The notes under the pieces are model-generated. The model saw only the letters and a list, made by a program, of their open reading frames with translations, searched no databases and was not told the origin of the DNA. Source: Mariniblastus sp. (GTDB taxonomy: Bacteria; Planctomycetota; Planctomycetia; Pirellulales; Pirellulaceae). From it: a stretch of DNA of 57,344 nt. Positions within the stretch are counted from its first letter, which is position 1. Every line of letters begins with the position of its first letter. Location of the stretch: NCBI GenBank assembly GCA_014237975.1, contig JABACA010000013.1, positions 1 to 57,344 of the forward strand, written 5' to 3'. A program made the position numbers and the translations under genes. Shown in pieces: positions 37,037-45,396 of this stretch.

Positions 37037-38014
37037 TTACGCTGGCAACGGGATTTGGCTAACGATTTCTCGAAGCGTGGATTCCAGTTCATCTCGCGTG
37101 GAACCTCGCATGCCACCATGTAATTGGACACGATGACTCAGAACGGGAATCGCTAGTTGTTTTGCATCGTCCGGCACCGCATAGCCACGACCATCGACAA
37201 CTGCTTGCGCCTGGATGGCACGGTACCACAGCAAAATCCCGCGGGTACTCACACCAACACTCAGCCGGGGTGATTCGCGGGTAGCATGGACAATATCGAG
37301 CATGTACTCGCTAATCGACTGTTCGACATCCACCTTTCGAACAACGCTCTGGATTTCGAGGATTTCCCGTGGGGTACATACCGACTCCATCTGCTGCACG
37401 GGTTGGCCAAAACGATGGCTGTTGAGGATATCCTGTTCGTCTTCCCGGTCCGGATAACCCATGGAAACCCGAATCAGAAATCGATCCATCTGGCTTTCGG
37501 GCAACACATAAGTACCTTCGAACTCGTAGGGGTTTTGAGTTGCAATGACCATGAAAGGCTCGGCCAATGGGTGGGAACACCCATCCACACTAACTTGCCC
37601 ATCACTCATCGCCTCCAGTAACGCACTCTGTGTTCGAGGAGGTGCCCGATTGATTTCATCGGCCAAGACAAAATTATTGAAAATCGGTCCAGGAATGAAC
37701 TCAAACTGATTTTCTTTGGAATTGAAAATGCTGCTGCCTACGATGTCACTGGGCAGCAGATCCGGCGTGAATTGCACCCGACAGAAATCTGCCGAAACAC
37801 TCTTGGCAAGAGCTTTACCCATTAACGTCTTGCCAACACCGGGCACGTCTTCCAGCAGGACGTGTTCACCGGCCAGCAATGCCACGAGACACAGCCTCGA
37901 AACATCGCGCTTGCCCAAGACCACTTTCGAAATGTTGTCCAGCAAGTCTTGAACGGACTTGTGCAATTGCGCATCGACAGTTCGCTCACCTGCTGCAGAC
38001 GTGTCTATATTCAA
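37037..38014 (-). CDS. MoxR-family AAA ATPase
   Basis: A chaperone-like AAA+ ATPase of about 325 residues. Walker A is EDVPGVGKTLMG, Walker B FVLADEINRAPPRTQ, sensor 1 FMVIATQNPYEFEGTYVLPE, and the lid has VGVSTRGILLWYRAIQA. No ATG fits the N-terminus; several TTG codons do. I choose TTG 38012-38014 because GGGGAG lies ten bases upstream; TTG 38030-38032 would add six residues. It heads the DUF58-transglutaminase-YchF-like run. Confidence 0.93.
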   Translation of the reverse strand: MNIDTSAAGERTVDAQLHKSVQDLLDNISKVVLGKRDVSRLCLVALLAGEHVLLEDVPGVGKTLMGKALAKSVSADFCRVQFTPDLLPSDIVGSSIFNSKENQFEFIPGPIFNNFVLADEINRAPPRTQSALLEAMSDGQVSVDGCSHPLAEPFMVIATQNPYEFEGTYVLPESQMDRFLIRVSMGYPDREDEQDILNSHRFGQPVQQMESVCTPREILEIQSVVRKVDVEQSISEYMLDIVHATRESPRLSVGVSTRGILLWYRAIQAQAVVDGRGYAVPDDAKQLAIPVLSHRVQLHGGMRGSTRDELESTLREIVSQIPLPA

Positions 38015-38518
38015 TTGAATCAATCTCCCCAATCAGTGGTTAATGCAACGATTTCACTGAAAGCAGACGGCTCGGGTCTTGCATCCTCCCTGCAAAACCG
38101 GCTTTCACAAAAAACCTTGTAATCCAGCCGAGTTGGGATAATCCTACTCGTTTTAGTCCCGCCTGTCTTGCCTTGGTATTCGACTGGATGGCAGAAGTAC
38201 CGGAAAATAGGCACCGAAGACGGCCGATCCATTCGTACAACAACCCGATATTCCTCCGTCACCAACTCGCGCCACAAAAAAAGCCTGACCAAAAACGGCC
38301 AGGCCAGGGTGGTTAGGAGGTTACTTGACGACCAGGGATACCCATTGCCAACTCCAACGTTGCGTTATGGGCTGCATAGCAAACTGCCTGCGTGAACTTG
38401 TTGCCAGATATTTCACAATCAGCACGAGGCCAATAGAAATCTTGACAGGGCTTGCGAACTTCAAGTGGCCTAAAAAGAACAAGACCAATAGGGTTGGATA
38501 TGACCTGACAGGGTCCTA
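38015..38518. other. Gap between moxR and the small membrane protein genes
   Basis: About 500 bases without an assured gene. The left part (to 38275) should hold the moxR promoter, which I cannot pin down. The right part (38313-38518), between the last membrane gene and the terminator, holds an open minus-strand frame ending TAA at 38313-38315, nine bases before the terminator stem. It encodes a Cys/Trp/Pro-containing stretch (RKPCQDFYWPRADCEIS and GNKFTQAVCYAAHNATLEL) but has no start codon of its own inside the gap; an ATG at 38603 would overlap the upstream gene. Confidence 0.5.
38276..38304 (-). terminator. Rho-independent terminator after the coiled-coil operon
   Basis: On the minus strand GCCTGGCC pairs with GGTCAGGC (one G-T wobble) around a GTTTTT loop, followed by seven T. 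It ends the transcript of the 38.5-39.8 kb genes and insulates them from moxR. Confidence 0.85.
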
Positions 38519-38746
38519 TCAGACGGGCCGCCAAAAAAAGCTGAAAAGAGGCCCGAATTTTTGGGATTCGACAACGAGCTGTACAATCGCCAACGAGATG
38601 CAAATCAAGGAAACGAGCAGTAGGGCGTTGTAGATGTTGAATGACCCCGGCAAGCTCTTGGTCTCTTTGGCAGATTCTTCGCTCGACTCAGCCGATGTTT
38701 GACCTACGTCATCAATATTGTCAGATTCAATAGCTTGTTCGGACAT
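38519..38746 (-). CDS. Small single-helix membrane protein (second paralogue)
   Basis: A 75-residue protein: an acidic first half (MSEQAIESDNIDDVG) and one C-terminal helix in FNIYNALLLVSLICISLA. The helix and its flanks match the preceding gene at a pattern IY-x4-L-x2-S-x2-C and a closing E-x2-K. ATG 38744-38746 is chosen over an upstream ATG/GTG because the N-terminus then resembles the paralogue. It lies 33 bases after it. Function unknown. Confidence 0.7.
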   Translation of the reverse strand: MSEQAIESDNIDDVGQTSAESSEESAKETKSLPGSFNIYNALLLVSLICISLAIVQLVVESQKFGPLFSFFWRPV

Positions 38747-38778
38747 GACTTTATTCTTGGTTTGTGGCGCGGAAGCGT

Positions 38779-38997
38779 TTAGTACTTTCCTGCTTCGATT
38801 AACATAACGATCCAGGTGGTCAATAGGCATACAAAGGATGCAATTAACATCATGGTGTAGATGCTAAAACCTTGCTTGCGGTACTGGGGTGCCGCAACGC
38901 GTACTTCGTCGGGAACGTAACCCTCGGGAGACTCCAATTCCGCCTCGGCGAATTCGGGACTGCCTTGAGCTTCTAGATCAAAACTTGGTGGTGACAT
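38779..38997 (-). CDS. Small single-helix membrane protein (first paralogue)
   Basis: A 72-residue protein starting MSPPSFDLEAQGSPEFAEAE, acidic and probably cytoplasmic, with one helix in FSIYTMMLIASFVCLLTTW and the C-terminus EAGKY. Its ATG (38995-38997) lies within the last codons of the coiled-coil gene, a 20-base overlap that implies translational coupling. It is a paralogue of the next small gene. Confidence 0.72.
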   Translation of the reverse strand: MSPPSFDLEAQGSPEFAEAELESPEGYVPDEVRVAAPQYRKQGFSIYTMMLIASFVCLLTTWIVMLIEAGKY

Positions 38998-39796
38998 AAT
39001 CTCCCTCAGCAACCGGGGCTTGCAGAAAATCTTTATCGATCCGGGCAGCTGACATGTTGTAGTCAGCTTTGGTCACAATCGCTTTTCCGATAAACCGGTC
39101 ATTTCGATAAATATCCAGTGTGTGACCTTCCCGAATCCCGTCATCAGTGCCAAGACTGATTGCAATGTAGTCATCTTTGACTCGAGCAACACGACCATCC
39201 ACGCGGGGAGGAATGTGATCGACCAGGGCGTCATCCTTCAAACCGTGGGCTTTCATCACCTTCTGTTTTTGAGCAAGGCTTTGGCTCAAGTCCTGATTCA
39301 TGGTCTTGAGGGATTCTTCTGCTCCCTTGGCCTGGTAAAGCTGGTTTGTCAGGTTGACGACCGATGTCCGCTGGGTGGCAATATCGTCAACCAGTTTCTT
39401 GTTGTCTGCTTTCAGGCCCTTCAGTTCAGCGTCCTGTTCCGTCAACCGCTTCTCGTTGTTGGTTGTGGCTTCCAGCAGCTGCTGAGCCTTGATCTGCACA
39501 TTGGCCAGATCTTTCTCTTTGGCAGACAGCGTTTCCCGAGCTTGCGACAACTGCGATTCCAACTGCGACAACTGCAACGTCCTGGCAACTCGCTCTGCAT
39601 TCAGCTGCTTTTCCTTTTCACCGGAACGAACTCGTGCCGTGTCGAGCAGATCCTGATTTCGATCCGCTTTCTCCTTGTACTTTTTTGAGTCCGCTTGCCA
39701 GTTTTGGTGGGCAGCACCAACCATTACCGCGATCACTAAAAAGCAAATGCTCAGAAAGAAAATCAACAGCGTCAAAATCTTGCCCATCAAGTTCAT
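38978..39796 (-). CDS. Membrane-anchored coiled-coil protein with a C-terminal beta domain
   Basis: A 272-residue protein. Residues 5-28 form a helix (ILTLLIFFLSICFLVIAVM); residues about 36-180 are one long coiled coil full of Gln, Glu, Lys and Leu (QLSQLESQLSQARETLSAKE); residues 190-272 form a compact beta-rich domain (DGRVARVKDDYIAISLG, TLDIYRNDRFIGKAIVTK) reminiscent of MreC-like C-terminal barrels, though this is shape similarity only. ATG 39794-39796 has GAGG upstream. The operon with two small membrane proteins suggests an envelope complex. Confidence 0.8.
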   Translation of the reverse strand: MNLMGKILTLLIFFLSICFLVIAVMVGAAHQNWQADSKKYKEKADRNQDLLDTARVRSGEKEKQLNAERVARTLQLSQLESQLSQARETLSAKEKDLANVQIKAQQLLEATTNNEKRLTEQDAELKGLKADNKKLVDDIATQRTSVVNLTNQLYQAKGAEESLKTMNQDLSQSLAQKQKVMKAHGLKDDALVDHIPPRVDGRVARVKDDYIAISLGTDDGIREGHTLDIYRNDRFIGKAIVTKADYNMSAARIDKDFLQAPVAEGDYVTTKF

Positions 39797-40246
39797 TGGG
39801 TTACCTCATTCGATTACGATTGCAGTACGCTGTTGGTCAACACAGCGATGGTTGTCATTCTGGGGTGTTGGCCTTTCAGCCAATACAAATTAACGGGAGC
39901 GGACTTCCGAGCCACACAAATCGACCGTCAGTCCCTATCTCGACCTGATTTTCAGCTTGTCGATTAAGTATAGTTGCCGGCAAAAAAAGGTGTCAACGAA
40001 AACATGGAAAACACACCTCAAAAAACATGGCGACATCCATTTAATCGACTATTTACCAGACTCGATCAGCTACAGCTGGCGGCAAGGGCCTCTGATTTAC
40101 GGCTTTTTTTTGACGAAGTACCTAAAAACCGGGATAATCAGTATAATTCAGGCTGCAAAATCGGCATTTTCCGATTTTGTGCCGGCGCGGCTTTTCAACC
40201 GGACATTTGCAACTCTCGTCAATATAAAAACCCCATTGTTTGCCAG
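39797..40246. other. Divergent intergenic region between the coiled-coil operon and the ABC unit
   Basis: 450 bases, AT-rich in the middle. It holds a strong plus-strand promoter (40110-40138) and should hold the minus-strand promoter for 39796. Open frames run through it on the plus strand (from 39957 and 39974), but their translations look random and begin before the promoter. Confidence 0.5.
40110..40138 (+). promoter_or_regulatory. Sigma-70-type promoter of the ABC unit
   Basis: TTGACG (40110-40115) and GATAAT (40133-40138) are separated by exactly 17 bases, ten of twelve consensus positions matched. Transcription would begin near 40145, about 100 bases before the first start codon (40247), which also supports that start. 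Confidence 0.65.
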
Positions 40247-40513
40247 ATGTTGATACCCAAAGTCACAATCCGCCAAATGCTGTTCGGGATGACGATCCTG
40301 GGCATCTACTCGATGATCCTGTCGTGGGCCTCCCAAGGGAGTGTGGTCGGCTACTCTCTGAGCTTTTCGATTGCTTTGCTGATCTTGCCGTTTGCTGCCT
40401 ACTGTGGAGTCTATTGGGTTCTCTATGGAGTGTCGAACCTTGGCAACCGCTATTGGTTATGGCGAACAAAACGGTTAAGCAACCCGGCACACCCTGGAAA
40501 CGAGCGTCCATGA
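40247..40513 (+). CDS. Small two-helix membrane protein at the head of the ABC unit
   Basis: An 88-residue protein with two helices (about 10-27 and 33-58: ILGIYSMILSWAS, ISLLILPFAAY-like) and a basic tail (RYWLWRTKRL). ATG 40247 is downstream of the promoter; the frame is open to 39974 but that part does not look coding. Its stop overlaps the next ATG by four bases (ATGA), so it is coupled to the 707-residue protein. No function recognised. Confidence 0.6.
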   Translation: MLIPKVTIRQMLFGMTILGIYSMILSWASQGSVVGYSLSFSIALLILPFAAYCGVYWVLYGVSNLGNRYWLWRTKRLSNPAHPGNERP

Positions 40514-42633
40514 TCCGTTGGCTGTTGATCGCATCAGGAGTTCTCGCCACCACTCTGTTTCCACTTTCCGCAACACACGGACAAAACCCAGGGAAACAAA
40601 AATACAAGGTGCTGATCGAGAAGGGTCCTGCGTACTGGCGCGTTACCGTCACGACCGACCCGGCCGTTCCCGTCAAACAAACCGAGACCTTTCAGGTCGT
40701 TTGCACGACCAACAGTTCTATTTGGCGAAATCAGACCAATAAAAGCGTTGTCTATCACGATCTTGAAATTGCAACAGGACAAGTATCGGGCACGACGGAC
40801 ATCTATACCCTGAAAAACTTACATAACTGGGGCGAAAATTGCTTGATCCATATTGAACAGGATAACAACGGACGTTTTGACGGGCGAACCGATCTCTGTG
40901 TAACCAATCTGGACTTAAACAACAACTCGCACATGTACCCCAAAACGATGCTCGTTGTCTCGTCCAATATTTCGGCCGCCAGGGGGCAGCGGATCATGGT
41001 GGGCAAAAATCGCAGCCAGAACCGCGTGTTTAATAATCAACTCAGCGGTACTCAGCCCATTCCGAACGTGGAAAAGCTAAACACTTATTTTGGCCAACTT
41101 GCGAGCATGGGTGTGGGGGCAAGCGGATTGAACAGTTATTCCATGTTATCGTCCTACCCAGATTTGCTTGACGGGATCCCGTTAGGTTCGTTACCCAGGC
41201 GTTGGATGGGTCTGTACAACGTCGAGCTGATCCTGATCTCGTTGCCCGACCTGAAGCAGGCCTGCCAGGCCGATCCGGCCGTTCGCGATGCGCTGAGACA
41301 GTGGTTGACGATGGGCGGAACGTTGGTGGTAAATGATTGTGGCGCCGATCTGGCGGCGGCGCCACAGATCTTACCGACCCTGTTCGGCCCGGAATCCGCA
41401 CTTCTACCGCAACAGAAGGAAGTCAAATGGTCGGTACCGTCAAGTAAATTGAAAAGCCAGATTTCTCAACATCGCTATTTCAGAGACTATACGATCGCGA
41501 TCGACCCAGATGTGGCGGGTGCTTCATGGCGCCCGGCCGACAGTCTGGAATCGGAGCGTTGGGTCATGGCTCCGTATTTGCTCGGACACGTGCTGGCCGT
41601 CAGCGACGACATGTCGCAGTCGACCGACAAACAGTGGCAGGAGCTGGTCAACGCACATAACGTCCTGAAGGGAGACGACTGGCAGCTCGACCAAAGTGGT
41701 ATGATCAATGATCGATCCCCCAATCGTGATTTCCAGATCCCTTCGGTGGGTGAACCCCCGGTGATTGCGTTCCAGTTGTTACTGGCGCTGTTTGTTATTC
41801 TTGCCGGACCCGTGTTCTACCTGGTCTTTAGGCGGATCAAAAAAATGCACTTGCTGCTGTTTGCGACGCCACTCCTTTCGCTGATAGCCTGCCTGGGGAT
41901 GTTTCTGTTTGCCATCCTGAACGATGGTTTTTCCAGGCAGGGGCGGGTCCACTCGGTTACGTTTCTGAATCAGTCCAGTGGTGATGCTGTGACCTTTGCC
42001 AGGCATGCCTTGTATGCCGGCACGCAACCCTCCGGTTATTTATTCAATAATAACACGCTGGTCATGGATAGCCGTCGCGACAACAGTCCCATCAGTCGAT
42101 TTCGATACGGCAATGATCAGTTGATCCTGTCGGGTGGGGACATCAAGGCTCGAACCAAACACCAGGTTGCAACCCACGAACCATTCGAAGCAGAGGGGCG
42201 ACTGAATTTCATAGTCGACAAAGACCAGTCGAGAATCGTTCAGAACCTGATGGAAACCGACATCGTGTTGTTTTGCATGCACACAAAATCTGGCTGGTAC
42301 GTCGCGCAAGACATCGCCGAGAATTCATCCGCCCGTTGTGAAACAATGAACCTGGGCCAGGTCAGCCAGAAAATCAGGTCGATCGTATCAGGACAGTATC
42401 CCGACGGCCCCAAACCCTACTCCAGCGCCTACTCAGGTGAATATACCTCTGTTACTGCGGCACGAGCTGCCGAACGAATGATCGACAAATTCTGGAACGG
42501 GACGTGGGACAATACGGACGTTCGCCCAGGGCAATACATCGCCATCTTGAAACAACCTTTGACTTCCAACGTACCCGACCCGGAAGTCGAATATAAAACC
42601 CACGAGTTGCATATTGTCATTGGAACCCTCTAA
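40510..42633 (+). CDS. Large exported membrane protein coupled to an ABC transporter
   Basis: A 707-residue protein with a signal peptide (MIRWLLIASGVLATTLFPLS). Residues 30-200 are beta-rich; about 235-280 form a Rossmann/GATase-like segment (DALRQWLTMGGTLVVNDCG); helices lie at about 418-440 and 446-470; the last 235 residues are again outside. This layout recalls auxiliary proteins of GldG/ABC-2 gliding or export systems and other planctomycete membrane proteins next to ABC genes, but I know no named family for it. It overlaps the upstream gene by four bases and the ATPase gene by twenty. The frame is open upstream of 40510 but overlaps the previous gene. Probably the periplasmic partner of the ABC transporter. 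Confidence 0.8.
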   Translation: MIRWLLIASGVLATTLFPLSATHGQNPGKQKYKVLIEKGPAYWRVTVTTDPAVPVKQTETFQVVCTTNSSIWRNQTNKSVVYHDLEIATGQVSGTTDIYTLKNLHNWGENCLIHIEQDNNGRFDGRTDLCVTNLDLNNNSHMYPKTMLVVSSNISAARGQRIMVGKNRSQNRVFNNQLSGTQPIPNVEKLNTYFGQLASMGVGASGLNSYSMLSSYPDLLDGIPLGSLPRRWMGLYNVELILISLPDLKQACQADPAVRDALRQWLTMGGTLVVNDCGADLAAAPQILPTLFGPESALLPQQKEVKWSVPSSKLKSQISQHRYFRDYTIAIDPDVAGASWRPADSLESERWVMAPYLLGHVLAVSDDMSQSTDKQWQELVNAHNVLKGDDWQLDQSGMINDRSPNRDFQIPSVGEPPVIAFQLLLALFVILAGPVFYLVFRRIKKMHLLLFATPLLSLIACLGMFLFAILNDGFSRQGRVHSVTFLNQSSGDAVTFARHALYAGTQPSGYLFNNNTLVMDSRRDNSPISRFRYGNDQLILSGGDIKARTKHQVATHEPFEAEGRLNFIVDKDQSRIVQNLMETDIVLFCMHTKSGWYVAQDIAENSSARCETMNLGQVSQKIRSIVSGQYPDGPKPYSSAYSGEYTSVTAARAAERMIDKFWNGTWDNTDVRPGQYIAILKQPLTSNVPDPEVEYKTHELHIVIGTL

Positions 42634-43645
42634 CCCGACCCTCAACCAACAGCCGGTGATTGAGCTTTGCCACCTCACCCGCTATTTCGGTTCGACGTGT
42701 GCCGTCAACGATCTTTCGTTTGAGGTTTACGGTGGCGAAGTGTTTGGTTTCATTGGCCCCAACGGTGCAGGCAAGACCACCTCCATGCGGATCCTGGCGA
42801 CCTTGGATGTACCAACCGACGGCGTGGCTCGCATCGACGGTTTCTCGGTGATCGACGACCCGGACCGGGTCCGCCGGCGATTGGGCTTCATGCCCGACAA
42901 CTATGGAACCTACGACAAGGTAACCTGCGAAGAATACCTCGATTTTTTTGCGCGGGCCTATGGACTGCGGGGCAATGAGCGACGAGCTGCCTTGCGGCGC
43001 ACGATGGGATTCACCCAGTTGGATCGATTGGCCCAAAAACCGATCTCCGGTTTGTCCAAGGGGATGCGACAGCGACTCTGCCTGGGCCGGGCATTGATCC
43101 ACGATCCCAGCGTCCTGATTTTGGACGAGCCAGCTGCCGGGCTCGACCCCCGCGCCCGGATTGAACTGCGAGAGATGATTCTCGAACTGGCGAGTGACGG
43201 AAAGTCACTCCTGATCAGTAGCCATATCCTGACGGAATTGGCAGAGATCTGTGATCGGGTCGCCATCATTGAACAGGGACGCCTGTTGGCGATTGGAAGT
43301 GTAGACGAAATCTTGAAAGAAGGGTCAGCCAGCCAAGCAGACGGCCCGTCATCGGCCAACACGGTCCTGATACTGGTTAGGGTGATCAGGGATGTTGAAG
43401 CGGCCAAGACCTGGTTGACCGATGAAAAAAAGATCCATCTGAAAATTGATCCGGATCATCCCAGGCTCAACGATTCAAAAAAGCAGACCCACTTCCTCCA
43501 ATTTGAATTCTCTGATGATGAAGCGGCACAAAGCCACCTGCTGGCCGAGATGATTGGGGCAGGGATCCAGGTTTCCAGCTTTAGTCCACAACAAAAATCC
43601 CTGGAAGACGTTTTCCTTTCCGTGACCAGGGGAGACGTGCAGTGA
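42614..43645 (+). CDS. ABC transporter ATP-binding protein
   Basis: A 343-residue ATPase. Walker A is GPNGAGKTT (residues 48-56), the signature LSKGMRQRLCLGRAL, Walker B VLILDEPAAGLDP and the switch His in LLISSHILTEL. A C-terminal extension of about 110 residues follows, as in ABC-2 type exporters. The start is a TTG at 42614 inside the upstream gene (20-base overlap); MSLEPSNPTL then leads to VIELCHLTRYFG. Its stop overlaps the permease start (GTGA). Confidence 0.93.
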   Translation: MSLEPSNPTLNQQPVIELCHLTRYFGSTCAVNDLSFEVYGGEVFGFIGPNGAGKTTSMRILATLDVPTDGVARIDGFSVIDDPDRVRRRLGFMPDNYGTYDKVTCEEYLDFFARAYGLRGNERRAALRRTMGFTQLDRLAQKPISGLSKGMRQRLCLGRALIHDPSVLILDEPAAGLDPRARIELREMILELASDGKSLLISSHILTELAEICDRVAIIEQGRLLAIGSVDEILKEGSASQADGPSSANTVLILVRVIRDVEAAKTWLTDEKKIHLKIDPDHPRLNDSKKQTHFLQFEFSDDEAAQSHLLAEMIGAGIQVSSFSPQQKSLEDVFLSVTRGDVQ

Positions 43646-45396
43646 CCCATTCATCGTCGATCGAGCCAAATGTTGAACTTCAAGATGCGGGATCTGAAAA
43701 GCCTCAGATCGATCTTAGAATTGCCAATGAAAAAACGGACTGGCTGGACCGGGTTACCGACCAAGCCAGCGAATGGCTAAGCCCGATTCTGGTCAAGGAG
43801 GTCCGGCAAACACTCAAAAGTTATCAATTCGCTTGGACGTTTTTTCTGTTACTCGTCGCCGTGGTGCTTTGGACACTGATCGGCTGGACCGCCAACCAGC
43901 CGGTTGATGATTACAACGAGATAGGCCCACCCCTGCTACTGGGTTTCTATTGGATCCTCGGTTTCCCGCTGGGCATCGTGATTCCCTTTGCAGCCTACCG
44001 GTCCTTGGCAAGAGAGTTTGACGATGGAACTATCCAGCTGATTTCAATTTCGACCATGCGTTCGTGGCAAATCGTGATTGGAAAACTGGTCAGCAGCGCC
44101 CTGCAAATGCTGATCTACCTGGCTATCCTGGCGCCCTGCATTTCATTTACGTATTTGTTGCGTGGCATCAGTATTTCTCAAATCACAAGCGGGCTAGTGA
44201 TTTGCATTGTGGGCTGCTGTCTTCTTTCATCCTTGGGCCTGTTCCTGGCTGCCGTTGCCCGCTCGCGCTTTTTTTCAGTTGGAATCTCAATACTGCTGGT
44301 CATTGGTTTGGCCATCCTGTATTGCACCTGGTGCGGTTTCTCCATCAACATTGCGATCTATCCCAGTTTTTCCGGGGATTATCTGGTCTGGCAATTACTG
44401 ATGTTTGGCTGGGTCGGGTTTGCGGTCTCCACCAGTTTATTGTTGCTCTCGGTAACCAGCTCTCTGATTTCTTTTGAATCCGACAATCGCTCCACACTCC
44501 CCAAGTGCATGATGTTGGTTCAACAAACCGTTTTCCTGGCTTGGTGCCTGTGCATGATAAGTCTTGACATCGATGTCGACATTCTGATCGGGCTGGTGTT
44601 TATTCTTTCCCACTTTTGGATGATCATGGGGTTCGCGATGGTGGGCGAATCACCCAAGTTGTCAGAGCGTGTTCAACGCTCTCTACCTAAAAGTATCGGG
44701 ATGCGATCGCTGTTCTCCCTGTTTGTACCAGGTCCGGGTCGCGGACTGATCTACAGCGTCACCAACCTTTGGGCCAGCGGAGCCATCCTGATGATGATGG
44801 TAATATTCGGCGAAATGTTTCTTCCTGAAGCAGACCGCGGCATGCAAGGAGTTACCAGCGGCCAGGCCAACCTCATGAGCCTTAATGAAATTTATCGCTG
44901 CTGCGACGGAACCTGGGTCGCATTTTTTTATGTGACTTTGTTCATCAGCCTGATGTATCTATTTATGCAGTTTGTGTCCAAGAAAACCCGATGGAACTGG
45001 GGCCCCATCGCCTCGGTGTTGTTGGGATTGACGATCGTCGCACTGGCGACCACGGTTTCACTGGTACTCCATTACAACTTGGTGCCATCTTCCCGCCACA
45101 GAGATTTCTCGCTCTTCCAATATGGAAACTGGTATTGGGCAACCTGGGAGGCAAGCGAGCCAGGAGGTTTTTCGGGGGCCGGTTTGGGTTTAGCGACCGC
45201 CTTCCTGGCTTGCGTGGCGATGCTACTTATCGCCACGGCAATCATTATGGCATCCAAGGAGCTATTAACCAAACCTGGGGCTCTACCAGCCCGGGTAGCG
45301 GTGGACGATCAACAGATCGAACAATCGAAGAAGCCGCCAGTGGGAGAAACCATTGATGATATTTTCAACGAACCGCGACCGGACGACACAACTTAG
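43642..45396 (+). CDS. ABC-2 type permease
   Basis: A 584-residue membrane protein with about a dozen helices and a soluble N-terminal arm (to residue 45) containing WLSPILVKEVRQTLKSYQF, the amphipathic entry typical of ABC-2 permeases. GTG 43642 has AGGGGAG upstream and overlaps the ATPase stop. The first six helices (44-250) match the ABC2-type fold; a second set follows from 340. Substrate unknown. The 3' end overlaps the convergent pyrB by four bases. Confidence 0.88.
   Translation: MTHSSSIEPNVELQDAGSEKPQIDLRIANEKTDWLDRVTDQASEWLSPILVKEVRQTLKSYQFAWTFFLLLVAVVLWTLIGWTANQPVDDYNEIGPPLLLGFYWILGFPLGIVIPFAAYRSLAREFDDGTIQLISISTMRSWQIVIGKLVSSALQMLIYLAILAPCISFTYLLRGISISQITSGLVICIVGCCLLSSLGLFLAAVARSRFFSVGISILLVIGLAILYCTWCGFSINIAIYPSFSGDYLVWQLLMFGWVGFAVSTSLLLLSVTSSLISFESDNRSTLPKCMMLVQQTVFLAWCLCMISLDIDVDILIGLVFILSHFWMIMGFAMVGESPKLSERVQRSLPKSIGMRSLFSLFVPGPGRGLIYSVTNLWASGAILMMMVIFGEMFLPEADRGMQGVTSGQANLMSLNEIYRCCDGTWVAFFYVTLFISLMYLFMQFVSKKTRWNWGPIASVLLGLTIVALATTVSLVLHYNLVPSSRHRDFSLFQYGNWYWATWEASEPGGFSGAGLGLATAFLACVAMLLIATAIIMASKELLTKPGALPARVAVDDQQIEQSKKPPVGETIDDIFNEPRPDDTT

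Noticed and set aside
38020..38292. A 90-codon minus-strand frame between the terminator and moxR
   Set aside because: It starts inside the terminator stem, has no ribosome site and no protein-like features.
38533..38539. Programmed minus-one slip at a seven-T run in the small membrane protein gene as an established feature
   Set aside because: The codon phase is not a good canonical slippery heptamer and no stimulating structure is evident; kept only as an option in the finding on the adjacent reading frame.
39957..40246. Plus-strand frames upstream of the 88-residue membrane protein, one continuous with it
   Set aside because: They begin before the promoter at 40110-40138 and look random in composition; the ATG at 40247 is preferred.
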